From Paraburkholderia caribensis (GTDB lineage: Bacteria; Pseudomonadota; Gammaproteobacteria; Burkholderiales; Burkholderiaceae): a DNA stretch of 64,000 nt. Position 1 is the first letter of the stretch. Every line of letters begins with the position of its first letter. The position numbers and the translations under genes are program-made. Below the pieces are notes generated by a model. It was not told where the DNA came from. It saw only the letters and a list, made by a program, of their open reading frames with translations, and ran no database searches. Below are positions 16,445-25,647 of this stretch, piece after piece. The stretch covers positions 1,550,001 through 1,614,000 of the forward strand of contig NZ_CP026101.1 in NCBI RefSeq assembly GCF_002902945.1, read 5' to 3'.

Positions 16445-18175
16445 CTAGCGCGGGTTCATGCGGAAATACGCATCGAGCAGCGACGTCTTGTAGACCACGC
16501 CCGCGAGCGTCGGCCGTGCGGCGCTTTCGACCACGGGCAGCCGTTCGCCCTGGAACGCCATGAAGTGCTGGAGCGCGACGCCGATCGGCATGTCGGGCGT
16601 GAGCACGTCGAAATGCGGCTGCAGATAATCGGCCGCTGTTTTCGCCGACGTGTCGCGCTTGTCGAGCAGATCGGACGTGATGTCCTTCAGCGCGACCACG
16701 CCGAGAAAGCAGCCGGTGTGATCCGTCACGTACAGATACTTGACGGGGTATTCGAGGAACACGCGCGTCATGTCCTGCACGGTCGCGTCCGGTTGCACGA
16801 CGGTTTGCGGCGGGCGGATCAGCTCGCGCATCTGCGTCGCGCGCAGCCGCATGCGCTCCTGTTCCTCGCGGTTGCGGTGCAGCGTGACCTCGTACATCGA
16901 CGTCTTGCCGATCGCACGCGCCGCGAAATACGCGACCACGCACGACACCATCAGCGGCAGCACGACCTGATAGCTCAACGTCATTTCGAAGATCATCAGG
17001 ATCGCCATCAGCGGCGCCTGGGTGGCGCCCGCGAGAAACGCGCCCATGCCGACCATCGCGTAGGCGAACGGCGCGGATGTCGCGTGCGGCCACAGCGTAT
17101 TCATGCCGAGCCCGAACAGCGAGCCGAGCACCGCGCCGAAGAAGAGCGTCGGCGTGAAGATGCCGCCCACGGCGCCCGAGCCGACCGTCGCCGCCGTCGC
17201 GATCAGCTTGAACACCAGCACGATGACGAGCGCCGACCAGGTCCATGGCGAATGCAGGATCGCGTTGACGACGCTATAGCCGTTGCCCCACACCTCCGGC
17301 GTCCACACCGACAGAATGCCGACGATCAGGCCGCCAAGCGCCAGCCGCACGGGGAGCGGGACGGGCAGGCGGCGAAAGCCGGCCTTGGCGGTGTCCATCA
17401 GGCGCAGGAACTGCGGCGCGGCCGCGCCGCACAGCAGGCCGAGCGCGACGAACAACAGCACTTCGAGTCCCGCGACGGGCGGGAACACGGGCATCTCGTA
17501 AGGCGGCTTGTAACCGGCGAACTCCCGCATGACGATGTTCGAAACCACCGACGCCACTACGACGGGCCCGAAACTTTCCATCGCGATCGAGCCGAGCACG
17601 AGTTCGGTGACGAAGAACGCGCCCGCGATGGGCGCGTTGTATGCCGACGTGATGCCCGCCGCCGCGCCGCACGCCACGAGCAGCTTCAGACGCGGCGGGT
17701 CGAAATGCACGACGCGCCCGATCAGCGACGCACACAATGCGGCAAGCTGCACCATCGGCCCTTCGCGGCCGATCGAGCCGCCGCTCGAAATCGTGAACAG
17801 CGACGACGCGCTGCGCCACAGGCTGAGGCGCACGGGCACGACGCCGTCGCCGATCACGACGGCTTCCATGTAATCCGTATGCTGTTTCCTGTCGGCGCCA
17901 CGCTGCGCGATGACGAGCAGCACGCCCGCGGCGAGTCCGCCCAACGCGGGCAACGCGATACGCATCGCAATGGGCAGACGCCGGGCCATTTCGACGAGAC
18001 TGCCGTCCTGTCCAGTGAACGCGCGCTGCATCAGCGAAATGCCTTCGCGAAAGGCAATCGTCGCGAAGGCGCCCACGATGCCGACGATCACCGACCACAC
18101 CAGCATCGTATGCGCGTCGGACAGGCGGAAGAGATGGGCGGCGCGGGTGCGCAGTCTCAGCAGGAATGAAAGCAC
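16445..18175 (-). CDS. ClC-type chloride channel/transporter with CBS pair
   Basis: A 576-residue membrane protein with about ten ClC helices followed by a cytoplasmic CBS domain pair (about 440-570). The gating-Glu motif GREGPMVQ and the GIFTP anion-site motif are present, as is the TELVLG segment that places the internal proton-path Glu of exchangers. The helix-D motif, usually GSGIP, reads HTDYMEAV here, so the anion site may differ. It could be a Cl-/H+ exchanger gated by nucleotide binding to CBS. The start is a GTG with a weak ribosome binding site; an ATG 23 codons inside is an alternative. Confidence 0.92.
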   Translation of the reverse strand: MLSFLLRLRTRAAHLFRLSDAHTMLVWSVIVGIVGAFATIAFREGISLMQRAFTGQDGSLVEMARRLPIAMRIALPALGGLAAGVLLVIAQRGADRKQHTDYMEAVVIGDGVVPVRLSLWRSASSLFTISSGGSIGREGPMVQLAALCASLIGRVVHFDPPRLKLLVACGAAAGITSAYNAPIAGAFFVTELVLGSIAMESFGPVVVASVVSNIVMREFAGYKPPYEMPVFPPVAGLEVLLFVALGLLCGAAAPQFLRLMDTAKAGFRRLPVPLPVRLALGGLIVGILSVWTPEVWGNGYSVVNAILHSPWTWSALVIVLVFKLIATAATVGSGAVGGIFTPTLFFGAVLGSLFGLGMNTLWPHATSAPFAYAMVGMGAFLAGATQAPLMAILMIFEMTLSYQVVLPLMVSCVVAYFAARAIGKTSMYEVTLHRNREEQERMRLRATQMRELIRPPQTVVQPDATVQDMTRVFLEYPVKYLYVTDHTGCFLGVVALKDITSDLLDKRDTSAKTAADYLQPHFDVLTPDMPIGVALQHFMAFQGERLPVVESAARPTLAGVVYKTSLLDAYFRMNPR

Positions 18176-18316
18176 GGCAGGAGCGGGCGTTTAGGGTTGG
18201 TATGGGTGGCGCGCAAGCCTTCGCATGGTATCGGCATTGCGCGACGACTGGGTGGAGAGGGGCGCGCTAGCGGGCATGCGCGCCGCAACGTGGCGAAAAG
18301 ATGCCGTCAGTGCGTA

Positions 18317-19054
18317 TCAACGCGGGTCCTTGTCCAGTTCCGGGTAGTGCCGGAAAACGCAGGTTTCGTTGTAAGGCAGACGCCGTTCCGAGTCGAGATA
18401 GGCGGCGATGTTCGGGCGCTTGAGCACCGCGTCGTGCAGCCTCGCAAGACGCGGGTGACGCTCGCCGAAATGCTTCATTCCGCGTGGAAAGGCGTAATGC
18501 AGCCCGTCGATCAGCTGGAACATCGACAGATCGACATAGGTCAGCGTGTCGCCGACCATGTGTTTGTCGCCGGCGGGGTTCTGCTTCAGCACACGCTCGA
18601 AATAGCCCATGAACTTCGGAATCCGGTTGTCGATGAAATCCGTCGCACGGATTTTGGCGGCCTCTTTCTGTTCCTCGTAGTACATGCCCGAGGCGAGCGG
18701 GTGGTGCGTATCGTGCGCTTCCGTGACCATGTCGGCGATGGTCAGCTGCAGGCCGTTCGCGACGTAGCGCAGGCTCTCGACCTGCGGCGCGAGATTCAGC
18801 TTCGGCCCGAGGTAGAACAGGATGTTCGCCGTCTGCGAGACGATCAGGTCGCCGTCCTGCAGAAAGGGCGGCGCATAGGGCAGGTACGCTTCCGACCGGC
18901 TGTCCATCACGTCGATCATCGCGCCCGTGCCGAGCCCGTCCTGTTCGTCGCCGCGCGCTACCTCGACATAGTCCGCGCGCGCTTCTTCCAGCGCCAGCCG
19001 CACGAATTCGCCGCGGCCCTGCAATCCATCCCAGTAATAGAGCTGATAAGTCAT
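18317..19054 (-). CDS. Glutathione S-transferase family protein
   Basis: A 245-residue cytosolic protein. The thioredoxin-like N-terminus (YYWDGLQGRGEFVRLALEEA) and the conserved APPFLQDGDLIVSQTANILFYLG glutathione-binding region are followed by an all-helical C-domain containing DTLTYVDLSMFQLIDGL. It belongs to the GST superfamily, with an active-site Tyr in the first strand more like alpha/mu/sigma types than the beta class. ATG 19052-19054 has AAGGACCG upstream. It conjugates or isomerises an unknown electrophile. It lies after the yeiH terminator, so it probably has its own promoter. Confidence 0.9.
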   Translation of the reverse strand: MTYQLYYWDGLQGRGEFVRLALEEARADYVEVARGDEQDGLGTGAMIDVMDSRSEAYLPYAPPFLQDGDLIVSQTANILFYLGPKLNLAPQVESLRYVANGLQLTIADMVTEAHDTHHPLASGMYYEEQKEAAKIRATDFIDNRIPKFMGYFERVLKQNPAGDKHMVGDTLTYVDLSMFQLIDGLHYAFPRGMKHFGERHPRLARLHDAVLKRPNIAAYLDSERRLPYNETCVFRHYPELDKDPR

Positions 19055-19215
19055 CGGTCGGTCCTTGTTCGGTTGTCGGCGGCGCGGGAGCGCGCCACGT
19101 TTGCACACGGAAAGGGAGCTAGAAGTATGCCGCGCGATGCTTGCCGCAGGTGTGCCTGTCGCCAGGCAAGAAAGCGCCCGGGCCCGATCGCGAAGTTGCA
19201 GCCCGGAAAGCACAA

Positions 19216-19238
19216 AAGCCCCGCGCGCGGCGGGGCTT
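19216..19238 (-). terminator. Rho-independent terminator after yeiH
   Basis: A 9-bp GC-rich stem (AAGCCCCGC and GCGGGGCTT) with a 5-nt loop is followed on the minus strand by TTTTG. It sits 22 nt past the yeiH stop and before the GST gene. Confidence 0.8.
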
Positions 19239-19259
19239 GTTCGGTCGGGATGCCGGCGC

Positions 19260-20339
19260 TTAGCCGAGCAGATGCTGGACGAGCCACGTGATACCGAGAC
19301 CGCCTGCGAACAGCCATACGTAGAGGATCAGGCCTGTCGTCAGCGCACGGGGACCGGCGTCGCGGATCTGCGAGAGGCGTGTTTCGATGCCGAGCGCCGT
19401 CATGGCCATTGTCAGCGCGAAGGTGTCGAGCATGTTGATGGTGCTGGTGGCGGCTTCGGGCAGGATATGCAGCGAGTTCACGGCGACACAGGCGAGAAAG
19501 CCGAGTGCGAACCAAGGCACGGCGAGCTTGCGCGGCGCATGCGCGCCATCCTTCGCGGCGGCGCCGCGCGCCGAGCGGTTCACCCACATGCCGACGATCA
19601 GCAACACGGGCACCAGCAGCATCACGCGGGTCATCTTGACGATGGTCGCGATATGCGTCGCTTCCGGGCTCACGTTGCTGGCGGCGCCCACCACCTGCGC
19701 GACCTCATGAATCGTGCCGCCGAAGAACAGGCCCACGCCCGTGGTGTCCAGATGCAGGATGCCGGCGCGCAGCAGCGCGGGGTACAGGAACATCGACAGC
19801 GTGCCGAACAGCACCACGCTGCCGACGGCCATCGCGCTCTTGTGCGGCTTCGACTGCAAGGTGGATTCGAAGGCGAGCACGGCGGCCGCGCCGCAGATCG
19901 CGCTGCCCGCTGCCGTGAGCAGCGCGCTGTCGCGGTCGAGCTTCATCAGCTTCATGCCCGCCCAGGTGCCGATCACGAGCGTGCTGACCACGATCAGCAG
20001 GGATTCGGCGAGACCCGGCAGGCCGACTTGCGCGATTTCCTGAATGCTCACGCGCAGCCCGAAGAACGCGACGGCGATGCGCAGCAGCTTGCGGGCCGAG
20101 AAATTGACGCCGGCGGCCCAGCTTTCGGGCATGCCGTCCTTCAGCGCGTTGCCGTAGATCATCCCGCCGACGATGCCGACGATCAGCGGGCTGATGCCCA
20201 GATTGGCTATCGACGGAATGGCGGCGATGCGGGTGACGGCGGCGGCGAACAGCGCGACGAACAGAATGCCGTTGATCTGGCCGCGCGTCGATGACGCGGT
20301 GGAAACGGCATGTGTGTGAGCGGTGGGAGCAGTGGACAT
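19260..20339 (-). CDS. yeiH: YeiH/UPF0324 family putative sulfate exporter
   Basis: A 359-residue integral membrane protein with about ten hydrophobic helices. It has the family hallmarks FFGLRVSIQEI, the AAGSAICGAAAV segment and FFGGTIHEVAQVVGA. YeiH proteins are called sulfate exporters by homology; physiological proof is limited. A GAGG lies 9 nt before the ATG. It is divergent from a LysR gene 121 bp away, mirroring the yeiH/yeiE pair of enterobacteria, so that regulator probably controls it. Confidence 0.9.
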   Translation of the reverse strand: MSTAPTAHTHAVSTASSTRGQINGILFVALFAAAVTRIAAIPSIANLGISPLIVGIVGGMIYGNALKDGMPESWAAGVNFSARKLLRIAVAFFGLRVSIQEIAQVGLPGLAESLLIVVSTLVIGTWAGMKLMKLDRDSALLTAAGSAICGAAAVLAFESTLQSKPHKSAMAVGSVVLFGTLSMFLYPALLRAGILHLDTTGVGLFFGGTIHEVAQVVGAASNVSPEATHIATIVKMTRVMLLVPVLLIVGMWVNRSARGAAAKDGAHAPRKLAVPWFALGFLACVAVNSLHILPEAATSTINMLDTFALTMAMTALGIETRLSQIRDAGPRALTTGLILYVWLFAGGLGITWLVQHLLG

Positions 20340-20397
20340 GGGCTACAACCTCTTTGCCGAAGGTTGGTTGACTCGATGGCCTAATCCTAATTTAGAT

Positions 20398-20407
20398 ATA
20401 TCGATAT
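20398..20407. promoter_or_regulatory. Candidate LysR-box palindrome between yeiH and its LysR regulator
   Basis: ATATCGATAT is a perfect palindrome in an AT-rich 70-bp patch within the 121-bp divergent gap; a similar ATATATCG recurs about 30 nt further right. LysR proteins bind such interrupted AT-rich dyads. The match is suggestive only. Confidence 0.45.
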
Positions 20408-20460
20408 GAGAAATCGTGATTTGGGATGAAATATATCGGCGGATCTGATACTTTACTTCC

Positions 20461-21375
20461 ATGACCCCAGATCAGCTTATAACGTTCGCCGCCGTCGCCG
20501 AGCACCGCAATATCAGCCGTGCCGCGCTCGCATTGCATCTGTCGCAACCCGCCGTGTCCGGCCAGTTGCGGCAATTGCAGGACGAGTTCGGCGAGCCGCT
20601 GTATTTACGCGAAGGCCGCGGCGTGCGCCTAACGCCCGCCGGCGAGCAACTGGCCAGCTATGCCGCGCGGCTGCGCGACACGTTCCGCCAGGCGTATGCG
20701 TATCGCGACGCGCTGCGCGGCATGGAGCAGGGCACGCTGCGTATCGGCGCGAGCACCACGCCCGCCAGCTATCTGCTGCCGTATCTGATCGCCGCCTTCC
20801 AGCGCCGCCATCCCGACGTCACCGTGCATACGGACGACGGCAACACGGCCGATATCGTCGGTGCGCTGGCGTCGTTCGATATCGCGCTGGTCGAAGGGCA
20901 GGTCGGCGGGGATTTGCCGCCGGATACCGCCGTGCATCCGTGGCACGAGGACGAGATCGTCGCAATCATGCCGCGCTCGCATCCGCTCGCGGCGGCGGGC
21001 GTGTCCGCCGTCACGCTCGTGGAACTGAGCGAGCACGCGCTCGTGCTGCGGGAAGAAGGCTCCGGCGTGCGGCAGCTGATCGAGCGCGCTTTCGCGCGCT
21101 CGGGCGTGCCGATGCGCGTCGCACTCGCCATCGCAGGCGTCGAAGGGGTGAAGGAGGCGGTGCGCGCCGGGATGGGCGTCGGCTTCGTGTCGGCGATGTC
21201 GATGCGTCACGAGAACGAGGCGTTGTGCCGCCTGCCGCTCGGCCCCGAGCCGCTGACGCGGCGGTTTTCGATCGTCGTGCCGCACGCGAGCGCGCCGTCG
21301 CGCCTCGTCGGACGCTTTCTCGACCTGTGCCTGAGCGGTGACACGCGGCCAGCCACCAGCGCGTCCGGCCCTTAG
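20461..21375 (+). CDS. LysR family regulator (YeiE/CbbR-like)
   Basis: A 304-residue LysR-type regulator. The winged helix-turn-helix lies at residues 1-60 (AVAEHRNISRAALALHLSQPAVSGQLRQLQ in outline), then a periplasmic-binding-protein-like effector domain starting GTLRIGASTTPASYLLP. Its position divergent from yeiH suggests it is that gene's activator. The effector is unknown. The ATG lies about 14 nt after a possible -10 (TGATAC) and has no clear ribosome binding site, so translation may be from a short leader. Confidence 0.9.
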   Translation: MTPDQLITFAAVAEHRNISRAALALHLSQPAVSGQLRQLQDEFGEPLYLREGRGVRLTPAGEQLASYAARLRDTFRQAYAYRDALRGMEQGTLRIGASTTPASYLLPYLIAAFQRRHPDVTVHTDDGNTADIVGALASFDIALVEGQVGGDLPPDTAVHPWHEDEIVAIMPRSHPLAAAGVSAVTLVELSEHALVLREEGSGVRQLIERAFARSGVPMRVALAIAGVEGVKEAVRAGMGVGFVSAMSMRHENEALCRLPLGPEPLTRRFSIVVPHASAPSRLVGRFLDLCLSGDTRPATSASGP

Positions 21376-21453
21376 GGGATAACCACTATGGCGTGAGGCG
21401 CCGACGCGCGGCAGTATTCGCAGCAAGCGCCAGGGCGCTTTTTTGATACCTGT

Positions 21454-21473
21454 CTTTGGAACCGATTCCAAAG
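21454..21473. promoter_or_regulatory. PtxS/LacI-type operator of the kgu operon
   Basis: CTTTGGAACCGATTCCAAAG has perfect 8-bp arms with a central CCGA, the shape of a LacI-family operator. It lies 34 nt before kguE. The only LacI-type gene of this operon is ptxS at its 3' end; PtxS of Pseudomonas is known to repress its own kgu genes through a similar palindrome. Confidence 0.8.
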
Positions 21474-21506
21474 ATCGTTTTTCAGCAATAAAGCAAGGTG
21501 GAAGGC

Positions 21507-22271
21507 ATGCCGGAAGTAGTGATCGTCGCGAGTGCGTTTGGGGCCGATGCGATCCGCAAGGACGGTCATCACGCGTGGCTGAAGACGGCGGCGCAAGCCG
21601 GCGCAGCCGGTTTCGAAGTGCGGCGCGAGCTGTTTGCGCTGGAGGCGGAAGCGTCGGTGGAGGCGCTGTCGGCGCTCGGCAAGTCGATTGCGGCGAAAGG
21701 CCTGTGGTCGGTGTACTCGACGCCCGCCGAGCTCTACGCACACGATGGCGCGCTCGACGAAGCCACGCTGCGCGAGGCGCTGATCGAAGCGACGGCGCTC
21801 GGTGCGCGCTTCGTCAAGCTGCAGCTGGGCGGTTTCGCGGGACGCGCGCACGGCGATGCGATCGCCACCTGCACGAAGGGTGTCGCGGCGCGGCTGGTGG
21901 TCGAGAACGGGCAACTGGAGCGCGGCGGCTCGCTCGCGCAGTTCGACGGGCTCTTTAACGCGCTGGCGAAGGAAGGCCACCACAAGCGCATCGGCATGAC
22001 CTTCGACATCGGCAACTGGCAGTGGCCGGGTGTCGATCCCGTCGAGGCCGCGCGCAAGCTCGCGGACCACGTGGAGTACATCCACTGCAAGGCGGTCGCG
22101 GGTGAAGGCGCGCGCCGTTTCGCCGTCGCGCCTGCCGCCGGCGATCCCGTTTTCGCCGCCGTGCTGCCGCTTCTGCCGCGCAACGTGCCGCGCGGCATCG
22201 AATTCCCGTTCGACGCGACGCGCATCGCCGAGGACGCGTCGCACCACGTCGCGCAGCTCGCGTCCATGTAA
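21507..22271 (+). CDS. kguE: KguE-like sugar phosphate isomerase/epimerase
   Basis: A 254-residue TIM-barrel protein of the xylose-isomerase-like AP-endonuclease-2 superfamily. Visible motifs include AGFEVRRELFA, VKLQLGGF and the metal-site region GMTFDIGNWQWPGVDP with EYIHCKA. It heads a five-gene set in the same order as the Pseudomonas kgu operon, so it is called KguE; the exact reaction in 2-ketogluconate breakdown is not firmly established. I chose ATG 21507; a GTG three codons earlier is also possible. An AAGGTGG precedes it. Confidence 0.85.
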   Translation: MPEVVIVASAFGADAIRKDGHHAWLKTAAQAGAAGFEVRRELFALEAEASVEALSALGKSIAAKGLWSVYSTPAELYAHDGALDEATLREALIEATALGARFVKLQLGGFAGRAHGDAIATCTKGVAARLVVENGQLERGGSLAQFDGLFNALAKEGHHKRIGMTFDIGNWQWPGVDPVEAARKLADHVEYIHCKAVAGEGARRFAVAPAAGDPVFAAVLPLLPRNVPRGIEFPFDATRIAEDASHHVAQLASM

Positions 22272-22308
22272 GACGGCACGAACGCGCAGCGAATCATCAG
22301 GAGAAGCC

Positions 22309-23271
22309 ATGCATCCGACACTCGATGTCATTACCTACGGCGAAGCGATGGCGATGTTCGTCGCGGCCGAAACGGGCGCGCTCGCGGGCGTCGGCCAGTT
22401 CACGAAGCGCATCGCGGGCGCCGATCTCAACGTGGCGATCGGCCTGTCGCGGCTCGGCTTCAAGGTGGGCTACCTGAGCCGAGTCGGTGCCGATTCGTTC
22501 GGCCAGTACGTGCGGGACACGCTCACGAAGGAAGGCATCGACGCGAGCCGCGTGACGACCGACGCGCGCTATCCGACCGGCTTCCAGCTGAAATCGAAGA
22601 ACGACGACGGCAGCGATCCCGCTGTCGAGTATTTCCGCAAGGGCTCGGCGGCCAGCCACCTGTCTCTCGACGACTACGTGCCCGGCTACGTGCTGCCCGC
22701 GCGCCATCTGCATCTGACGGGCGTGGCGCCCGCAATCTCGGCGAGTTCGCGTGAACTCGCGTTCCATCTGGCGCGCGAAATGCGGCAGGCGGGCAAGACG
22801 ATCTCGTTCGACCCGAATCTGCGCCCGACGCTGTGGCCGTCGCGCGAAGCGATGGCGGCCGCGCTGAACGAACTCGCGACCTTCGCCGACTGGGTGCTGC
22901 CCGGCATCGGTGAGGGCGAGATTCTGACGGGCTATACGAAAGCGGAAGACATCGCGCAGTTTTACCTGGACCGCGGCGCGAAAGGCGTCGTCGTCAAGCT
23001 CGGCGCGCAGGGCGCGTATTACCGGACAGCGGCCGGTTCGGGCGTCGTCGAGGCGCAGCGCGTCGAGAAAGTGGTCGATACCGTCGGCGCGGGCGATGGC
23101 TTCGCCGTCGGCGTGGTGAGCGCATTGCTCGAAGGCCGCACGCTGCCGCAGGCAGTGGCGCGCGGCAATCGCATCGGCGCGCTCGCGATCCAGGTGATCG
23201 GCGATTCGGAAGGCCTGCCGACACGCCTCGAACTCGATGCACTCGAAAGCGCCGACACGCTCGCCGCATAA
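22309..23271 (+). CDS. kguK: 2-Ketogluconate kinase (PfkB family)
   Basis: A 320-residue PfkB/ribokinase-fold sugar kinase. The N-terminal GEAMAMFV and RIAGADLNVAIGLSRLG motifs and the C-terminal anion-hole signature DTVGAGD (257-263, catalytic Asp263) are intact. In the kgu pathway it phosphorylates 2-ketogluconate to 2-ketogluconate-6-phosphate in the cytoplasm. Sequence alone would also fit 2-keto-3-deoxygluconate kinase; the operon order decides for KguK. A clear AGGAG precedes the ATG. Confidence 0.88.
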   Translation: MHPTLDVITYGEAMAMFVAAETGALAGVGQFTKRIAGADLNVAIGLSRLGFKVGYLSRVGADSFGQYVRDTLTKEGIDASRVTTDARYPTGFQLKSKNDDGSDPAVEYFRKGSAASHLSLDDYVPGYVLPARHLHLTGVAPAISASSRELAFHLAREMRQAGKTISFDPNLRPTLWPSREAMAAALNELATFADWVLPGIGEGEILTGYTKAEDIAQFYLDRGAKGVVVKLGAQGAYYRTAAGSGVVEAQRVEKVVDTVGAGDGFAVGVVSALLEGRTLPQAVARGNRIGALAIQVIGDSEGLPTRLELDALESADTLAA

Positions 23272-23393
23272 CGTTTCACGATCCAGCAGCACGACACGAC
23301 AACAAGATGCCCAGCCGCGCGCACGCTCCGACGAGCAAACCGCGGCTCAACGGCACGCCAACCGACCGCCTCAGCAAGACACAGGAGACATTC

Positions 23394-24674
23394 ATGTCAT
23401 CATCACTCGCGATTCGACGTTGGTGGACGATCATGCCGATCGTTTTCATCACCTATAGCCTCGCTTATCTCGACCGCGCGAACTACGGTTTCGCCGCCGC
23501 CGCCGGCATCAATCAGGATCTGGGCATCAGCAAGGGGCTGTCGTCGCTGATCGGCGCGCTGTTCTTCCTCGGCTACTTTTTCTTCCAGATTCCCGGTGCG
23601 ATCTACGCGGAGCGCAGAAGCGTCAAGAAGCTCGTGTTCTGGAGCCTGGTGTTGTGGGGCGGCTGCGCGGCGCTGACGGGCGTGGTCAGCAACATTCCGT
23701 CGCTGATGGTGATCCGCTTCGTGCTTGGCGTCGTCGAGGCAGCCGTGATGCCTGCCATGCTGATCTTCATCAGCAACTGGTTCACGAAGCGCGAGCGTTC
23801 GCGTGCCAACACGTTCCTGATTCTCGGCAACCCGGTGACGGTGCTGTGGATGTCGGTCGTGTCGGGCTATCTGGTGCATTCGTTCGGCTGGCGCCATATG
23901 TTCATCGCGGAAGGCGTGCCGGCGATCCTCTGGGCGGTCTGCTGGTGGTTCATCGTGAAGGACAAGCCCGAGCAGGTGAAATGGCTGTCGGATGCGGACA
24001 AGAAACAGCTCGCCGATACGCTGCGCGCCGAGCAGGCCGCGATCAAGCCGATGCGCAACTACGGCGAAGCATTCCGCTCGCCCGCCGTCATCAAGCTGTG
24101 CGCGCAGTACTTCTGCTGGAGCATCGGCGTGTACGGCTTCGTGCTGTGGCTGCCGTCCATTCTGAAAAACAGTTCGTCGCTCGGCATGGTCGAGACGGGC
24201 TGGCTCTCGGCGCTGCCGTATCTGGCCGCGACGATCGCGATGCTCGCGGCGTCGTGGGCGTCGGATAAACTCAACAACCGGCGCGCGTTCGTGTGGCCGT
24301 TCCTGCTGATCGGCGCGGCGGCCTTCGCGGGTTCCTATGCGCTCGGCTCGACGCACTTCTGGATGTCGTATGCGCTGCTGGTGATCGCGGGCGCCGCGAT
24401 GTACGCGCCGTACGGCCCGTTCTTCGCGATCGTGCCGGAACTGCTGCCGAAGAACGTCGCAGGCGGCGCGATGGCGCTGATCAACAGCATGGGCGCGCTC
24501 GGCTCGTTCGTCGGCTCGTATGTGGTCGGCTACCTGAACGGCGCGACGGGCTCGCCCTCGGCGTCGTACGTGTTCATGAGCGTCGCGCTGATCGCCGCCG
24601 TGATATTGACGCTTGCCGTCAAGCCGCAGCCGATGCAGACTCCGAAACTCGCCACCCCGTTGCAAGGAAAGTAA
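23394..24674 (+). CDS. kguT: 2-Ketogluconate transporter (MFS, anion:cation symporter)
   Basis: A 426-residue 12-helix major facilitator. ITYSLAYLDRANYGFAAAAGI at the start and the loop-2 region AERRSVKKLVFWS are typical of the anion:cation symporter branch that takes up sugar acids. It brings 2-ketogluconate across the inner membrane. Its stop is only 4 nt before kguD, so the two are coupled. An AGGAG lies 8 nt before the ATG; the frame is open further upstream without family resemblance. Confidence 0.9.
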   Translation: MSSSLAIRRWWTIMPIVFITYSLAYLDRANYGFAAAAGINQDLGISKGLSSLIGALFFLGYFFFQIPGAIYAERRSVKKLVFWSLVLWGGCAALTGVVSNIPSLMVIRFVLGVVEAAVMPAMLIFISNWFTKRERSRANTFLILGNPVTVLWMSVVSGYLVHSFGWRHMFIAEGVPAILWAVCWWFIVKDKPEQVKWLSDADKKQLADTLRAEQAAIKPMRNYGEAFRSPAVIKLCAQYFCWSIGVYGFVLWLPSILKNSSSLGMVETGWLSALPYLAATIAMLAASWASDKLNNRRAFVWPFLLIGAAAFAGSYALGSTHFWMSYALLVIAGAAMYAPYGPFFAIVPELLPKNVAGGAMALINSMGALGSFVGSYVVGYLNGATGSPSASYVFMSVALIAAVILTLAVKPQPMQTPKLATPLQGK

Positions 24675-24678
24675 TCCG

Positions 24679-25647
24679 ATGAAGCGAAGGATCGTCGCCT
24701 ACAAGCCGCTGCCGGACGATGTGCTGTCCTATCTCCGGCAGCATGCCGATGTCGTGCAGGCGGACGCCGCGCAGCACGACGCGTTCGTCGCCGCGCTGAA
24801 GGACGCCGACGGCGCGATCGGTGCGAGCGTGAAGATCACGCCGGCGATGCTCGACGGCGCCGCGAAGCTCAAGGCGCTGTCGACGATCTCCGTCGGCTAC
24901 GACAACTTCGACGTCCCCGACCTGACGAAGCGCGGCATCGTGCTCGCGCACACGCCTGACGTGCTGACGGAGTCGACGGCGGACACGGTGTTCTCGCTGA
25001 TCCTCGCGAGCGCGCGGCGCGTCGTCGAACTGGCCGACTGGGTGAAGGCGGGCGAGTGGAAGGCGAGCATCGGCCCCGCACTGTACGGCGTCGACGTGCA
25101 GGGCAAGACGCTCGGTATCGTCGGTCTTGGGCGGATCGGCGGCGCGGTGGCGCGGCGGGCGGCGCTCGGCTTCAACATGAAGGTGCTGTACACGAACCGC
25201 AGCGCGAATACGGAAGCCGAACAGCGCTACGGCGCGCGTCGCGTCGAACTCGACGAACTGCTCGCGGCGTCCGACTTCGTCTGCCTGCAAGTTCCATTGA
25301 CGCCGGAAACGCGTCACCTGATCGGCGCGAACGAACTGCGCAAGATGAAGCGCAGCGCGATCCTGATCAACGCGTCGCGCGGCCAGACAGTCGACGAAAA
25401 TGCGCTGATCGAAGCCTTGAAGGCGGGCACGATCCACGGCGCGGGCCTGGACGTATTCGACCGCGAACCCGTCGATCCCAACTCGCCCCTGCTGACCATG
25501 AAGAACGTGGTTGCGCTGCCGCACATCGGCTCGGCGACGCACGAGACGCGTCACGCCATGGCGCGCTGCGCGGCGGAAAACCTGGTCGGCGCGCTCGACG
25601 GCACGCTGAAGATCAACATCGTCAACCGCGACGTGCTGGCGCAATGA
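24679..25647 (+). CDS. kguD: 2-Ketogluconate-6-phosphate reductase (2-hydroxyacid dehydrogenase)
   Basis: A 322-residue D-isomer-specific 2-hydroxyacid dehydrogenase. The NAD(P) motif GLGRIGGAVARRAA lies at 149-162. Catalytic residues are Arg234 (NASRG), Glu263 (DREPVD) and His282 (LPHIGSAT). In the kgu pathway it reduces 2-keto-6-phosphogluconate to 6-phosphogluconate, feeding the Entner-Doudoroff route. By sequence it could also be called glyoxylate/hydroxypyruvate reductase; context favours KguD. AAGGAA precedes the ATG. Confidence 0.9.
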   Translation: MKRRIVAYKPLPDDVLSYLRQHADVVQADAAQHDAFVAALKDADGAIGASVKITPAMLDGAAKLKALSTISVGYDNFDVPDLTKRGIVLAHTPDVLTESTADTVFSLILASARRVVELADWVKAGEWKASIGPALYGVDVQGKTLGIVGLGRIGGAVARRAALGFNMKVLYTNRSANTEAEQRYGARRVELDELLAASDFVCLQVPLTPETRHLIGANELRKMKRSAILINASRGQTVDENALIEALKAGTIHGAGLDVFDREPVDPNSPLLTMKNVVALPHIGSATHETRHAMARCAAENLVGALDGTLKINIVNRDVLAQ

